Origin: an uncultured bacterium
Lineage (GTDB): Bacteria > Vulcanimicrobiota > Vulcanimicrobiia > Vulcanimicrobiales > Vulcanimicrobiaceae
Direction: 5' to 3'
NCBI GenBank assembly: GCA_903829325.1
Contig: CAIKPM010000007.1
Coordinates: forward strand, 1 to 42,796
DNA length: 42,796 bases
Both the position numbers and the translations under genes were made by a program. The number at the start of each line of letters is the position of its first letter. Position 1 is the stretch's first letter. Below are positions 15,598 to 24,453 of this stretch, piece after piece. A model generated the notes under the pieces. The model saw only the letters and a list, made by a program, of their open reading frames with translations. It had not been told where the DNA came from and did not search any database.

Positions 15598-16805
15598 TAC
15601 GCGACTCCTTTGTTGATTGCGAACGGCGCTGGACGATATGAATCGCGATAGACCCACTCGCCCTTGCGCACCGTATAGAAGAACAGATTCGGATCAAGCT
15701 GATCGCCAAACGGGGTGAAGCGGTAATCCCCCATGATGGTTTGATAGGTCGTGCCATCCGCTAAGGCGCGGCTTAGGCTGGGCCGATCAATCGCCCCTGT
15801 CCGACGAGCAGCCGCAATCAAAATCTGGGTCGCAGCGTACGCCAAGCCGGCAGCCGGCGTGAACAGCCCATACGTCGCGACAAAATCAGCAAAAATCCGG
15901 TCATCCACTCCGACCAAAGAAACGGGTGCAATTGACGTTGAAACGATCAGACCTTCTGCACTATGGGCGTGTTCAGTCGTCGTAACCGCACTAAAAAAGC
16001 CTTGCGAAGCAATCAACCGCAGCTCGAGGTCGCCAGCCACAACGAGATCAAACACAGCCCCGAGATCTTCGATCTTGCCTGCGCAGAAGAGCAGATCGGG
16101 TTTACTCGCGAGCGCCCGGGTAACACAGGCGGCGGCTGGCTCATCGATACCGCGAACAACCGCCTCGACCGGAACCCGAGCCGCACGCATTTCCTGCGCA
16201 AACCCTTGCGCGACTGTTTCTCCATAGGCGCCGGCTTTCGTCAGCACCACACAACTTTGCGGCTTTTGGTGTTTGCACAGATAGCGCGCGGTAAGGCGAC
16301 CTTCATCACTATCGCGAGTCGGCAGCCGAAAAACATTACGATACCCATGCGCAGTCACCACATCTGTCGAGGTGGCGGGAACCACTAACGGCATCTGTGC
16401 TGCAACATACGTCGGCAAAGCAGCATCGGTATTCGTCCCGGAAAAGTGTCCAATCACGCCCACGACATTGCTGAGATTGGTCGCATATCCAGCAGAGAGC
16501 GCGCTTTGGATCGGCTGGTTTTGATCATCAAAGGTGACCAACGCAAAGCTACGGTCTAAGGCGCCAGACGGTTGGATATTCGCATCGTTAATTGCAGCTC
16601 GAGCACCATTGACCATCTGCTGACCGATTTGCGCAAAAGGCCCGCTGAGCGGTCCAACAACCGCAAAGGTGAGGCTTGCGCTGGCGCCATTTGTAGGCAT
16701 CGGCAAACCGGTCACCGGGTTGACCGCGCCAAGCGGCTGACCGGTTGAGGTCACTGGGGTCAGAATCATTGCGACCAACGATTGCATGAATGAAAAGCGA
16801 TCCAC
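15597..16805 (-). CDS. LivK-like type-1 periplasmic binding protein
   Basis: From about residue 45 the protein follows the branched-chain amino-acid/amide-binding family: TFAVVGPLSGPFAQIGQQMVNGARAAI, FDDQNQP, VVGVIGHFSGTNTDAALP and the ATSTD region. It ends in the family C-terminal strands (TIMGDYRFTPFGDQ). No permease or ATPase genes are adjacent. The N-terminus is uncertain. GTG 16805 gives a hydrophobic stretch (FSFMQSLVAMILTPV) that could be a signal peptide without a clear cleavage site; ATG 16787 would shorten it, and a TTG at 16889 would add a polar leader. It is the first gene of a three-gene leftward operon and diverges from kdp. Confidence 0.85.
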   Translation of the reverse strand: MDRFSFMQSLVAMILTPVTSTGQPLGAVNPVTGLPMPTNGASASLTFAVVGPLSGPFAQIGQQMVNGARAAINDANIQPSGALDRSFALVTFDDQNQPIQSALSAGYATNLSNVVGVIGHFSGTNTDAALPTYVAAQMPLVVPATSTDVVTAHGYRNVFRLPTRDSDEGRLTARYLCKHQKPQSCVVLTKAGAYGETVAQGFAQEMRAARVPVEAVVRGIDEPAAACVTRALASKPDLLFCAGKIEDLGAVFDLVVAGDLELRLIASQGFFSAVTTTEHAHSAEGLIVSTSIAPVSLVGVDDRIFADFVATYGLFTPAAGLAYAATQILIAAARRTGAIDRPSLSRALADGTTYQTIMGDYRFTPFGDQLDPNLFFYTVRKGEWVYRDSYRPAPFAINKGVA

Positions 16806-16866
16806 AGACTCTCTGGTGGTCAACGCAGTTCCGCTTTCCTGCCATATGGATAAGCCATCTGATGGG

Positions 16867-16896
16867 TTGCGAGACAAGCCAGGACTCAACTAGTGT
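16867..16896 (+). promoter_or_regulatory. Putative kdp promoter
   Basis: TTGCGA (16867-16872) and TAGTGT (16891-16896) are 18 bases apart. Transcription would start near 16903, inside the palindrome at 16894-16913, giving a very short leader before kdpF. This leaves no room for a leader riboswitch. Confidence 0.45.
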
Positions 16897-16913
16897 AGCG
16901 AGATCTCGCTACA
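16894..16913. promoter_or_regulatory. Perfect 20-bp palindrome, candidate kdp operator
   Basis: TGTAGCGAGATCTCGCTACA is a perfect 10+10 palindrome overlapping the putative -10 and start point of kdp and ending 12 bases before the kdpF ATG. Its position suits a repressor rather than an activator. It also lies in the promoter space of the divergent binding-protein gene, so one regulator could act on both. Confidence 0.6.
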
Positions 16914-16925
16914 TGGGGAGTCAGT

Positions 16926-17012
16926 ATGATCGATCTCATTTTGGGGGGAGTGCTGGCTACAGCACTCTTTGCCTATACGGCGTATGCCATGCTCTACCCG
17001 GAGAAATTTTAG
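16926..17012 (+). CDS. kdpF: KdpF, small subunit of the potassium ATPase
   Basis: This 28-residue ORF encodes one membrane helix with the KdpF pattern: an N-terminal hydrophobic stretch (LILGGVLATALFAYTAYAML) followed by YPEKF. KdpF stabilises the KdpABC complex. GGGGAG stands six bases before ATG 16926. The stop is one base from the kdpA start. Confidence 0.9.
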   Translation: MIDLILGGVLATALFAYTAYAMLYPEKF

Positions 17013-17013
17013 G

Positions 17014-18714
17014 ATGAGTTGGACAGGATGGCTCCAAGCCGGGTTTGTGTTGCTGATCATCATCCTGGCAACAAAACCGCTCGGCAGCTATATCGCAGCG
17101 GTTTTTGCCGGTGAGCGAAACGTGCTTTCCAAGCTCCTGCGCCCAATAGAGCATGGCTGCTACCGCCTCTGCCGCATCGATCCTCAACGAGAAATGCTCT
17201 GGCAAGAGTACGGCGGCGCGGTGCTGATCTTCAGCCTCGTCGGTTGCGGATATTTATTTGCGTTGCTACTCACCCAAGCATACCTACCGCTTAACCCCCA
17301 GCATGCCAGCAATTTCGCACCCGATCTTGCCTGGAATACCGCTGTTTCATTTACGACCAACACGAATTGGCAATTTTATTCTGGTGAAACCGCCATGAGT
17401 CAACTCTCGCAGATGATAGGCTTGGCCTGGCATAATTTCGTCTCGGCTGCTACGGGAATCGCGATTGCCATTGCAATGATCCGCGGCATCACTCGACGCG
17501 GAATCGCGACCCTCGGCAACTTCTGGGTTGATCTCACCCGCGCACTCCTCTACTTGCTCTTGCCGCTCTCATTGATCGGCGCGCTCGCTCTCTGCTGGCA
17601 AGGTGTACCACAAAACTTCCATCGCTATACGCAAATCACGACCTATGAGCACGGCAGCCAACTCTTACCCCAAGGGCCCATCGCCTCCCAAGAAATCATC
17701 AAACTCTTAGGGACCAACGGCGGTGGTTATGTGAACGCCAACTCAGCCTCACCCAGCGAAAATCCGACCCCGCTCTCCAACCTCATCGAAATGGTGAGCA
17801 TGTTCCTCATCGGCGCCGCGCTCACGTATACATACGGCCGGTACGCCCGCGACCAGCGCCAAGGTTGGGCAATTTTCGTGGCAATGGCCATTCTATTCGT
17901 CGCCGGTTTTGCGAGCGTGTACGCCGCCGAGGCTGCCGGCAACCCCATTGTTCATCAGCTTGGGGTAGCGGGCGGGAATATGGAAGGCAAGGAGGTCCGC
18001 TTCGGGCTGCCGGGCTCCGCCCTCTTTGCAACCATGACCACCGATACATCGTGCGGTGCCGTCAATGCAATGCACGACTCGTTCACGCCACTGGGTGGGC
18101 TAGTACTCTTGCTCAATATGCAGCTCGGCGAAGTCGTTTTCGGCGGCGTCGGCTCTGGGCTCTACGGCATTCTCCTCTTCGTCATCCTCACCGTATTTAT
18201 TGCGGGCCTTATGGTGGGTCGGACCCCCGAATATTTAGGCAAAAAAATTGAGCGCCGGGAAGTGCAGTATGCGATCCTGGCCGCCTTAGTAGTACCGATT
18301 TTCGCATTACTACCCACTGCAATTGCCGCAGTATTGCCAAGCGCGCTCAATACTCTCGGCAATGCCGGACCGCATGGATTTAGCGAAATCCTCTACGCGT
18401 ATAGTTCTGGAGTCAATAATAACGGCTCGGCGTTTGGCGGCCTCGGCCCCAATCTCTGGTGGAATCTTTCGCTCAGCGTGGTGATGCTCGTCGGCCGCTT
18501 CGGCATCATCGTGCCAGCTCTGGCGCTCGCAGGCTCGCTCGCCAACAAACGGGTCGTCCCAGCCAGCGTCGGCACCTTCGAAACGTGCTCGCCGATTTTC
18601 GTTCTCCTGCTCATCGGCGTGATTTTGATCGTAGGCGCACTCACGTTTTTCCCAGCTGATGCCCTCGGGCCAATCGTTGAACAACTTTTGATGCAAAAAG
18701 GGACCACATGGTAA
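17014..18714 (+). CDS. kdpA: Potassium-transporting ATPase subunit A
   Basis: KdpA is the channel-like subunit that selects and carries K+. The 566-residue protein has about ten membrane helices. Selectivity-filter segments are visible as [54 protein letters not shown] and [13 protein letters not shown]. The second differs mildly from the usual N-x-x-HPFENPT. ATG 17014 follows the kdpF stop by one base. The 3' end overlaps kdpB by seven bases. Length is normal. Confidence 0.97.
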   Translation: MSWTGWLQAGFVLLIIILATKPLGSYIAAVFAGERNVLSKLLRPIEHGCYRLCRIDPQREMLWQEYGGAVLIFSLVGCGYLFALLLTQAYLPLNPQHASNFAPDLAWNTAVSFTTNTNWQFYSGETAMSQLSQMIGLAWHNFVSAATGIAIAIAMIRGITRRGIATLGNFWVDLTRALLYLLLPLSLIGALALCWQGVPQNFHRYTQITTYEHGSQLLPQGPIASQEIIKLLGTNGGGYVNANSASPSENPTPLSNLIEMVSMFLIGAALTYTYGRYARDQRQGWAIFVAMAILFVAGFASVYAAEAAGNPIVHQLGVAGGNMEGKEVRFGLPGSALFATMTTDTSCGAVNAMHDSFTPLGGLVLLLNMQLGEVVFGGVGSGLYGILLFVILTVFIAGLMVGRTPEYLGKKIERREVQYAILAALVVPIFALLPTAIAAVLPSALNTLGNAGPHGFSEILYAYSSGVNNNGSAFGGLGPNLWWNLSLSVVMLVGRFGIIVPALALAGSLANKRVVPASVGTFETCSPIFVLLLIGVILIVGALTFFPADALGPIVEQLLMQKGTTW

Positions 18715-20753
18715 CCAACCGACAACGTCCTGCCCTCTTTGAAAGCACACTGCTCTGGCCCGCGATCAAATCATCTTTAGTCAAATTGGACCCGCGACAG
18801 CAGCTGCGCAATCCGGTCATGTTCGTCGTCGAAGTCGCGGCCGCAACCTGCACCTTGCTCGCCTTACGGGACGCCACCAAAAGCAACGCCGGATTTGATT
18901 GTGCGATCGCGGCTTGGCTCTGGTTTACCGTGCTGTTTGCCAATTTCGCCGAAGCGATCGCCGAAGGACGCGGCAAAGCCCAAGCAGACACGCTGCGCCG
19001 CAGCCGCAGCGACACCTACGCCCGACGTTTGCACGACGACGGCAGCGAAACGCAGGTCATCTCTGCGGATCTACGCCAAGGCGACCGCGTGATCGCCGAA
19101 GCCAACGACATTATTGCCGCCGACGGCGAGATCATCGAAGGCGCCGCCAGCGTCGATGAGTCAGCGATTACCGGCGAGTCGGCGCCCGTCATCCGCGAAG
19201 CCGGAGGGGATCGATCTTCGGTTACTGGAGGCACCCGCGTCCTCTCGGATCGCATCGTCTTTCGGGTGAGCGCCAACCCCGGCAGTTCGTTTCTGGATCG
19301 AATGATCGCCCTGGTCGAAGGCGCAAGCCGCCAAAAGACACCCAACGAGATTGCACTTTCGATTTTGCTCTGCGGCCTCACGCTGATTTTTTTGGTCGCC
19401 GTCACCACGCTTGCGCCCTTTTCGCTCTACGCCGGAAGCATGCCGAGCCTTGTCGAGCTCATCGCGCTGTTAATCTGCTTGATTCCAACCACCATCGGCG
19501 GCTTACTCTCGGCCATCGGGATTGCCGGGATGGATCGCGTGTTACAACGCAATGTGCTCGCCGTCAGCGGCCGCGCGGTCGAAGCCGCGGGCGATATTGA
19601 TACCCTCCTCCTCGATAAAACCGGCACGATCACGCTCGGGAATCGCCAAGCGAGCGAAATCGTGCTCGCGCCTGGCGTTACTCAGGCCACCGCGTATCGT
19701 GCGGCCTTTCTCGCGTCATCCTGCGACGAAACGCCGGAAGGGCGCTCGATCGTCGCTCTGAGCCACCAAGCCGACGTCAGCATGCCTGACAACGCTGCCC
19801 CGGTGCCGTTTAGCGCCTACACCCGCCTCTCCGGTATCGATCTGCCCAACGGAGAGCAATACCGCAAAGGCGCCCCCGAATCACTGCGGGCGTGGATTGC
19901 GCACAAAAACCAAGCACCAAACGACAACCATACGGTTTTGAGCAGCGAAGTAGAGCGCATCGCTCGCGCCGGTGGCACGCCTTTGCTGCTAGCCGACGCG
20001 ACCCGGATCTTGGGGGTAATCCTCTTGCGCGACGTCCTCAAGCCCAATACCCGCGAACGCTTTGCTCGCCTGCGTGCGATGGGGATACGCACGGTGATGA
20101 TTACCGGCGACAACCCGCTGACCGCTAGCGCAATTGCCACAGAAGCTGGCGTCGATGACTTTCTCGCCGAGGCTACCCCCGAAACAAAAATGGACCTGAT
20201 CAAACGCGAGCAGCGCGAAGGGCGACTCATCGCCATGACCGGCGACGGCACCAACGACGCGCCGGCACTCGCTCAAGCCGATGTTGGCGTCGCGATGAAC
20301 ACCGGCACCCAAGCCGCCAAAGAAGCCGCGAATATGGTGGATTTGGACTCTGACCCCACCAAGCTCATTGAAATCGTCGAAATCGGTAAGCAACTCCTGA
20401 TGACGCGTGGCGCTCTGACCACGTTTTCCATCGCGAACGATGTCGCCAAATATTTCGCGATTCTGCCGGCGATGTTCGCAGCAACCTACCCTGTCATGAA
20501 TCGTCTCAATATCATGCATCTCGCAACGCCCCAGAGCGCGATTCTTTCGGCGATTATTTTCAATGCGCTGATCATCATTGGGCTCATCCCCCTAGCGTTG
20601 CGAGGAGTGCCTTACAGACCTCGTGGCGCGAACGCAGTCTTGCAAGAAAATGTGCTTATTTATGGGCTCGGCGGGCTAATCGTGCCCTTTATCGGCATCA
20701 AAGCGATCGATCTACTCCTCCTAGCCCTTCACCTGACAAAGGGGCAATCATGA
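18708..20753 (+). CDS. kdpB: Potassium-transporting ATPase ATP-binding subunit B
   Basis: KdpB is the P-type ATPase that powers K+ uptake. In the 681 residues, TGES marks the actuator domain (with the serine that in E. coli KdpB is phosphorylated to inhibit the pump), [19 protein letters not shown] the membrane ion path, DKTGTIT the phosphorylated Asp, KGAPES the nucleotide pocket, and [17 protein letters not shown] the hinge. All are intact. It overlaps kdpA by seven bases and kdpC by four (ATGA). Confidence 0.98.
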   Translation: MVTNRQRPALFESTLLWPAIKSSLVKLDPRQQLRNPVMFVVEVAAATCTLLALRDATKSNAGFDCAIAAWLWFTVLFANFAEAIAEGRGKAQADTLRRSRSDTYARRLHDDGSETQVISADLRQGDRVIAEANDIIAADGEIIEGAASVDESAITGESAPVIREAGGDRSSVTGGTRVLSDRIVFRVSANPGSSFLDRMIALVEGASRQKTPNEIALSILLCGLTLIFLVAVTTLAPFSLYAGSMPSLVELIALLICLIPTTIGGLLSAIGIAGMDRVLQRNVLAVSGRAVEAAGDIDTLLLDKTGTITLGNRQASEIVLAPGVTQATAYRAAFLASSCDETPEGRSIVALSHQADVSMPDNAAPVPFSAYTRLSGIDLPNGEQYRKGAPESLRAWIAHKNQAPNDNHTVLSSEVERIARAGGTPLLLADATRILGVILLRDVLKPNTRERFARLRAMGIRTVMITGDNPLTASAIATEAGVDDFLAEATPETKMDLIKREQREGRLIAMTGDGTNDAPALAQADVGVAMNTGTQAAKEAANMVDLDSDPTKLIEIVEIGKQLLMTRGALTTFSIANDVAKYFAILPAMFAATYPVMNRLNIMHLATPQSAILSAIIFNALIIIGLIPLALRGVPYRPRGANAVLQENVLIYGLGGLIVPFIGIKAIDLLLLALHLTKGQS

Positions 20754-21373
20754 ACAAACGTTCAGCAACCTGGGGGCAATCGTTGCTCTACACATTCTGG
20801 AGCGTCATCGTCTTTGGTTTGCTCTACCCGCTCATGATCGCAATCCTAGCCCATTACTTAATGCCAATCCAGGCCGATGGCTCACTGATTCGAGATAAGC
20901 ACGGAGTCATCATCGGCAGCAGCCTGAGTGGGCAACTGTTCACAAAGCAAGGATATTTCCACTCACGACCCTCCGCCGCGGGGAACGGCTATGATCCCAC
21001 TCAGTCTGGGGGCAGCAACCTTGGCCCTACGAGCAACAAGCTCATCGAGACCACCCGGGCCAACGTACTCCACCTGCGTCAGGAAAATCCCCAAGCACCA
21101 GCTACGATCCCCGCTGATCTCGCCAGTACCAGCGCGAGTGGCCTCGATCCCGAGATCTCACCCGAAGCTGCCACCTTCCAGCTCGCCCGCGTTGCCAATG
21201 CCACGCAGCTCAGCGGTACGCAGCTGCGTGCATTGATCCAGCTGCAAACGATTCAACCGGAGCTTGGCTTCATCGGTGAGCCGCGGGTAAATGTGCTCAA
21301 GCTCAACCTTGCAGTGCAAAATTTGATCTTTTGTACGCATTTGCCAAGAGATTGCCGAACCAGTGTAAAATGA
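20750..21373 (+). CDS. kdpC: Potassium-transporting ATPase subunit C
   Basis: KdpC has one N-terminal membrane helix (~12-35) and an extracytoplasmic domain that couples KdpA and KdpB. The family motifs [27 protein letters not shown] and [14 protein letters not shown] are present, as is NVLKLN near the end. The final ~20 residues ([16 protein letters not shown]) extend past the usual end and contain two cysteines. ATG 20750 overlaps the kdpB stop. Confidence 0.96.
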   Translation: MNKRSATWGQSLLYTFWSVIVFGLLYPLMIAILAHYLMPIQADGSLIRDKHGVIIGSSLSGQLFTKQGYFHSRPSAAGNGYDPTQSGGSNLGPTSNKLIETTRANVLHLRQENPQAPATIPADLASTSASGLDPEISPEAATFQLARVANATQLSGTQLRALIQLQTIQPELGFIGEPRVNVLKLNLAVQNLIFCTHLPRDCRTSVK

Positions 21374-21503
21374 GGGTAAAGCTCGTGGTTTTGACGTGCC
21401 CGTCTCCGGTCTTCAAGAAGAGGTTTCGTTGACGTCAAGCAAGCGAGTGAGCCTCATTGCTAACTCAATCTCGCTCGTATCGAGCAAGGAACATTTGCTT
21501 ATC
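21374..21503 (+). promoter_or_regulatory. Leader between kdpC and the outer-membrane gene
   Basis: This 130-base gap holds a perfect palindrome TTGACGTCAA (21429-21438), a small hairpin GCTCG-TAT-CGAGC (21473-21485), and AAGGA 13 bases before the next ATG. TTGACG hexamers begin at 21391 and 21429, but neither has a convincing -10 partner. The outer-membrane gene may therefore be read through from kdp with local control. Confidence 0.3.
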
Positions 21504-22298
21504 ATGAAGCGTTTTCTTACGGCGCTCACGCTGGCTGCGCTTGCAACAACCGCACCTGCGTTTGCCGCGACTTCCCTGAGCGATCTCGTCGATCGCCCCA
21601 CCGTCACCGATGCAGCTTTAACCCTGGCCCCGAACACGGTCCTCGTCGAAGCTGGCTACGACAACCTGTCATACAAGGGCATCGGCTCGGTTGCTACCTA
21701 CCCACAAATTAGTGCCAAAATTGGTACCGAATTCAAGAATCTCGAGCTCGACGTTGTCGCTCCAAGTGAACAACGCAAATCGGTCAGTGGCAGCACCGTC
21801 ACGGGCGGAACCAATATCGCTGCGGGCCTCAAGTACCTCATCCTCCACGCGAAGCGTTATGCGGTGAGCGGTGAACTCGGCGTCCAGATCCCGACCGGCA
21901 CGATCGGATTTCCCGGCGTTTACACCAAGACGCAAACCTCCGTTGCAGTCGATGCAAACTACAAAATCAATAAGACCTTTACCGTCAAGACCACTCAGCG
22001 CTTCACCGCTCAGAGCATCCCCGGTGACCGTTATGGTTCTTACACACCTTCGTATGCACTCTCAGCCGCGCTTCCTTACAAAACAAATGTGTTTGCTGAA
22101 TATGCTTCCTTCGGCCGTTTCACTGGGCCAGCTACGAAATCAGCACGCTTTTTCCAAGTTGGTGCCAATCATGAGTTGAGCAGCAACCTGATCATCGACG
22201 TGGAAGCCGGACGATATGCCAGCTACACCGACACTGGCTCAGGTTATTCTCTCCCCAAGGGTACCCAAATCGGTTTCGGCGCAGCGTACAAGCTCTAG
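21504..22298 (+). CDS. Outer-membrane beta-barrel protein
   Basis: The 264-residue protein starts with a clear Sec signal peptide (MKRFLTALTLAALATTAPAFA, cleavage near residue 21). The remainder is alternating beta strands ending in GFGAAYKL, as expected for a barrel closing strand, though its last residue is Leu rather than Phe. The overall pattern resembles small porin-like or transporter-like barrels (MetA-pathway type). ATG 21504 is chosen because it begins the signal peptide. It follows kdpC in the same direction and may serve ion entry across the outer membrane together with Kdp. That is inference. Confidence 0.8.
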   Translation: MKRFLTALTLAALATTAPAFAATSLSDLVDRPTVTDAALTLAPNTVLVEAGYDNLSYKGIGSVATYPQISAKIGTEFKNLELDVVAPSEQRKSVSGSTVTGGTNIAAGLKYLILHAKRYAVSGELGVQIPTGTIGFPGVYTKTQTSVAVDANYKINKTFTVKTTQRFTAQSIPGDRYGSYTPSYALSAALPYKTNVFAEYASFGRFTGPATKSARFFQVGANHELSSNLIIDVEAGRYASYTDTGSGYSLPKGTQIGFGAAYKL

Positions 22299-22328
22299 TC
22301 CTAGTTTAGAAAAGCGCGTCGGCGCACC

Positions 22329-22372
22329 AGTAGAGGAGCCAGCAAGATGTGTTGCTGGCTCCTCTACTTTTC
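22329..22372 (+). terminator. Strong terminator shared by converging genes
   Basis: A 17-bp perfect stem (22329-22345 with 22352-22368, including GTAGAGGAGCCAGCAA) closes a 6-base loop. TTTTC-rich sequence follows on the plus strand, ending kdp and the barrel gene. The leftward kdpD-like gene's TAG stop lies inside the right arm (22366-22364). On that strand no U-run follows, so it may act less well there. Confidence 0.85.
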
Positions 22373-24400
22373 TGCGGTCATGCTGCGGAGCACGAAGAGT
22401 TCTTTCGCGTCGGCTTTGAGCAAGCGCTGGGCAAACGAGGGTTTTCCCAGGAACCTCCGCGACTGATGCGTCGATTCGACAGCCACCAAGTCATGCTCAC
22501 CGGCTAACGCAGCTAAGGCTTCTGCGGCATCCTTGCCGATGCGAGCAAAGAAAATGCCGCCGGCCGCCGCAGAGACCTGCACAAAGCGTTCATGCAGGGC
22601 CAGCGATAGCGGCTCCGCCGTAATGCAAAACACCCAGAGCTGGACATGCAAACGCTTTGCCAAACGCGCGACCTTTTCAATCAGGCGTGTTTGCGTCTCC
22701 CGCGGTGCGACACCCAACAGAATACGCGCGAACGGCCGACCAAAACGGCGCACACTCCGCGCACGGCGTAATTCTCGCACCGCTAATTCGCGCAAAGCAA
22801 CAAGCTGTTCATAGCGGAAAAAATTCGCTAACGCAGCCTCAACGCGCTCTAAGGGATAGATTTTTCCAGCCCGCAAGCGCTCTTGTAAAACATCCGAAGA
22901 AACGTCAATAAACACCACGTCGCTTGCAATATCTAGGACTTCGTCCGGCACAGTCTCGCGCACGCGGATGGCCGCCAGTCGCTCGACAGCCTCGCCAACA
23001 CCCTCAAGATGCTGGATGTTGACCGTTGTCAACACGTCAATCCCCGCCGCAAGGCAATCCAAAATATCTTCGTAGCGTTTGCGATGCAATGCTTGCGCTG
23101 GATTCGTGTGGGCTAATTCGTCGATCAACGCGACTTGGGGGCGGCGGCGCAGCAAGCCCGCTAGATCGAGCTCCCCGTTCGGCTGCCGAGGCAGCACCTC
23201 CAATTGGCCGACCATCGCAGCGGTATCCGCCCGGCCATGCGTTTCGAGAAGCCCCGCGACCACATCAACCCCCGTTTGCCGCAGTTGCTGGGCTCGATCA
23301 AGCATGGCGTAAGTCTTGCCGCTACCCGCGACCGACCCTACATAAATCGTTAGGGCACCAGCTTCGGGATTGGCCCGCAACGCCTGGGCGCGCTCCGAAA
23401 CTGCGCCGACCATCGGCAACGGCCGACGCTGAGGGTCAGCAATCAAGAGCGAGCGATCCAGTGGCCCCCGCAACAGGCGCTGGGCCAACTTGCCAGGCGT
23501 GAGCGCAATCATCGTAGCCTGGGCAGACTGCACATCACCGTGCAAGATGGCGGGATCAAGACTCACCGCGTGCGCGCCCAGATCCTGGACCGCTTCGAGC
23601 AAAGGTTCGTCTTCAAGCGTAAGTCCCCCGACGTCCAAAGCCAGGTTGAGCGCGTCGGCGATTGCCGCCACCCGCTGCAAAAAAGGGAGCGGGTCCTGAT
23701 TATCAACGACCAAAGCCAGCGCCCGCGACGTGCGACTCGGGGGAATTTGAGGCTCAGTCATATCGTCAACAATCTGCCAGAGCAAAGCACGTAGCGTCTG
23801 CACGACCTGGGGTCGCAAAATGCCTCGACTCGCGCGGGAAATATCTTCGGCACGCACGATTGCACGCTGATCCAAACGTTGCTGCAACACTTCTAAAGGA
23901 ACATCAATCGCCACAACGCGGTCGGCTTCACGCAACACCTGGTTCGGCACAATCTCCGTGAGGGGAAACTCAATCACCCGTTCCGCAACGGGAGCCACCG
24001 ATTCGATATGATACACATTGCAGGCGGTCAATACCGATTTTCCCGCCCGGCGTAACGCGACGACGTCTTGCCAGCGCTTCGAATGCAGACTACCGCGGGG
24101 ATTCGTATGCGCTAATTCATCGATCAGGATAATTTCTGCATCGCTAGCGAGCGCCGCGGCAACATCAAAATCGAGAAACGTTGCGTACTCAATGGAAAAC
24201 GACTTCGCGGGAATACAGGGCAGCTGCGCCGCTAACGCATCGAGATCGGGGCGCCCCTTGGTCTCAATCCAACCAATTGCCACTCGACGACCGGCCTGCT
24301 GTTCGAGCAAGCCATCGTGCAGCAAGCGGTGCGTTTTTCCCACACCTGGCACGCTGCCCAAATAGACGACCAATTTCGCGGTTTGAACGTCCATATGCAT
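22364..24400 (-). CDS. Tandem KdpD sensor protein without kinase domain
   Basis: The 678-residue protein contains the KdpD N-terminal domain twice. Copy 1 has Walker A GSVPGVGKT (15-23) and LIDELAHTN (92-100). Copy 2 has GSVAGSGKT (355-363) and LIDELAHTN (425-433), followed by NIQHLEGVGEAVE. After each copy comes a universal-stress-protein-like segment (~225-325; ~555-670, with ARILLGVAPRE). The four membrane helices, GAF region and histidine-kinase domains of ordinary KdpD (~900 aa) are absent. Short kinase-less KdpD proteins are known from cyanobacteria, but those carry one copy. It probably senses K+, ATP or a nucleotide signal and acts through a partner, perhaps the divergent kinase. ATG 24400; GAGGAG lies 14 bases upstream. 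Confidence 0.92.
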   Translation of the reverse strand: MHMDVQTAKLVVYLGSVPGVGKTHRLLHDGLLEQQAGRRVAIGWIETKGRPDLDALAAQLPCIPAKSFSIEYATFLDFDVAAALASDAEIILIDELAHTNPRGSLHSKRWQDVVALRRAGKSVLTACNVYHIESVAPVAERVIEFPLTEIVPNQVLREADRVVAIDVPLEVLQQRLDQRAIVRAEDISRASRGILRPQVVQTLRALLWQIVDDMTEPQIPPSRTSRALALVVDNQDPLPFLQRVAAIADALNLALDVGGLTLEDEPLLEAVQDLGAHAVSLDPAILHGDVQSAQATMIALTPGKLAQRLLRGPLDRSLLIADPQRRPLPMVGAVSERAQALRANPEAGALTIYVGSVAGSGKTYAMLDRAQQLRQTGVDVVAGLLETHGRADTAAMVGQLEVLPRQPNGELDLAGLLRRRPQVALIDELAHTNPAQALHRKRYEDILDCLAAGIDVLTTVNIQHLEGVGEAVERLAAIRVRETVPDEVLDIASDVVFIDVSSDVLQERLRAGKIYPLERVEAALANFFRYEQLVALRELAVRELRRARSVRRFGRPFARILLGVAPRETQTRLIEKVARLAKRLHVQLWVFCITAEPLSLALHERFVQVSAAAGGIFFARIGKDAAEALAALAGEHDLVAVESTHQSRRFLGKPSFAQRLLKADAKELFVLRSMTAEK

Positions 24401-24453
24401 CGGCGTTTGCGTATCTCCTCGCCGGCTCCCTGTATCAGGGACAGGGCCAGTCC

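Noticed and set aside
16897-16925. Leader riboswitch (c-di-AMP or similar) for kdp
   Set aside because: The predicted leader is too short for any known riboswitch; only the palindrome is present.
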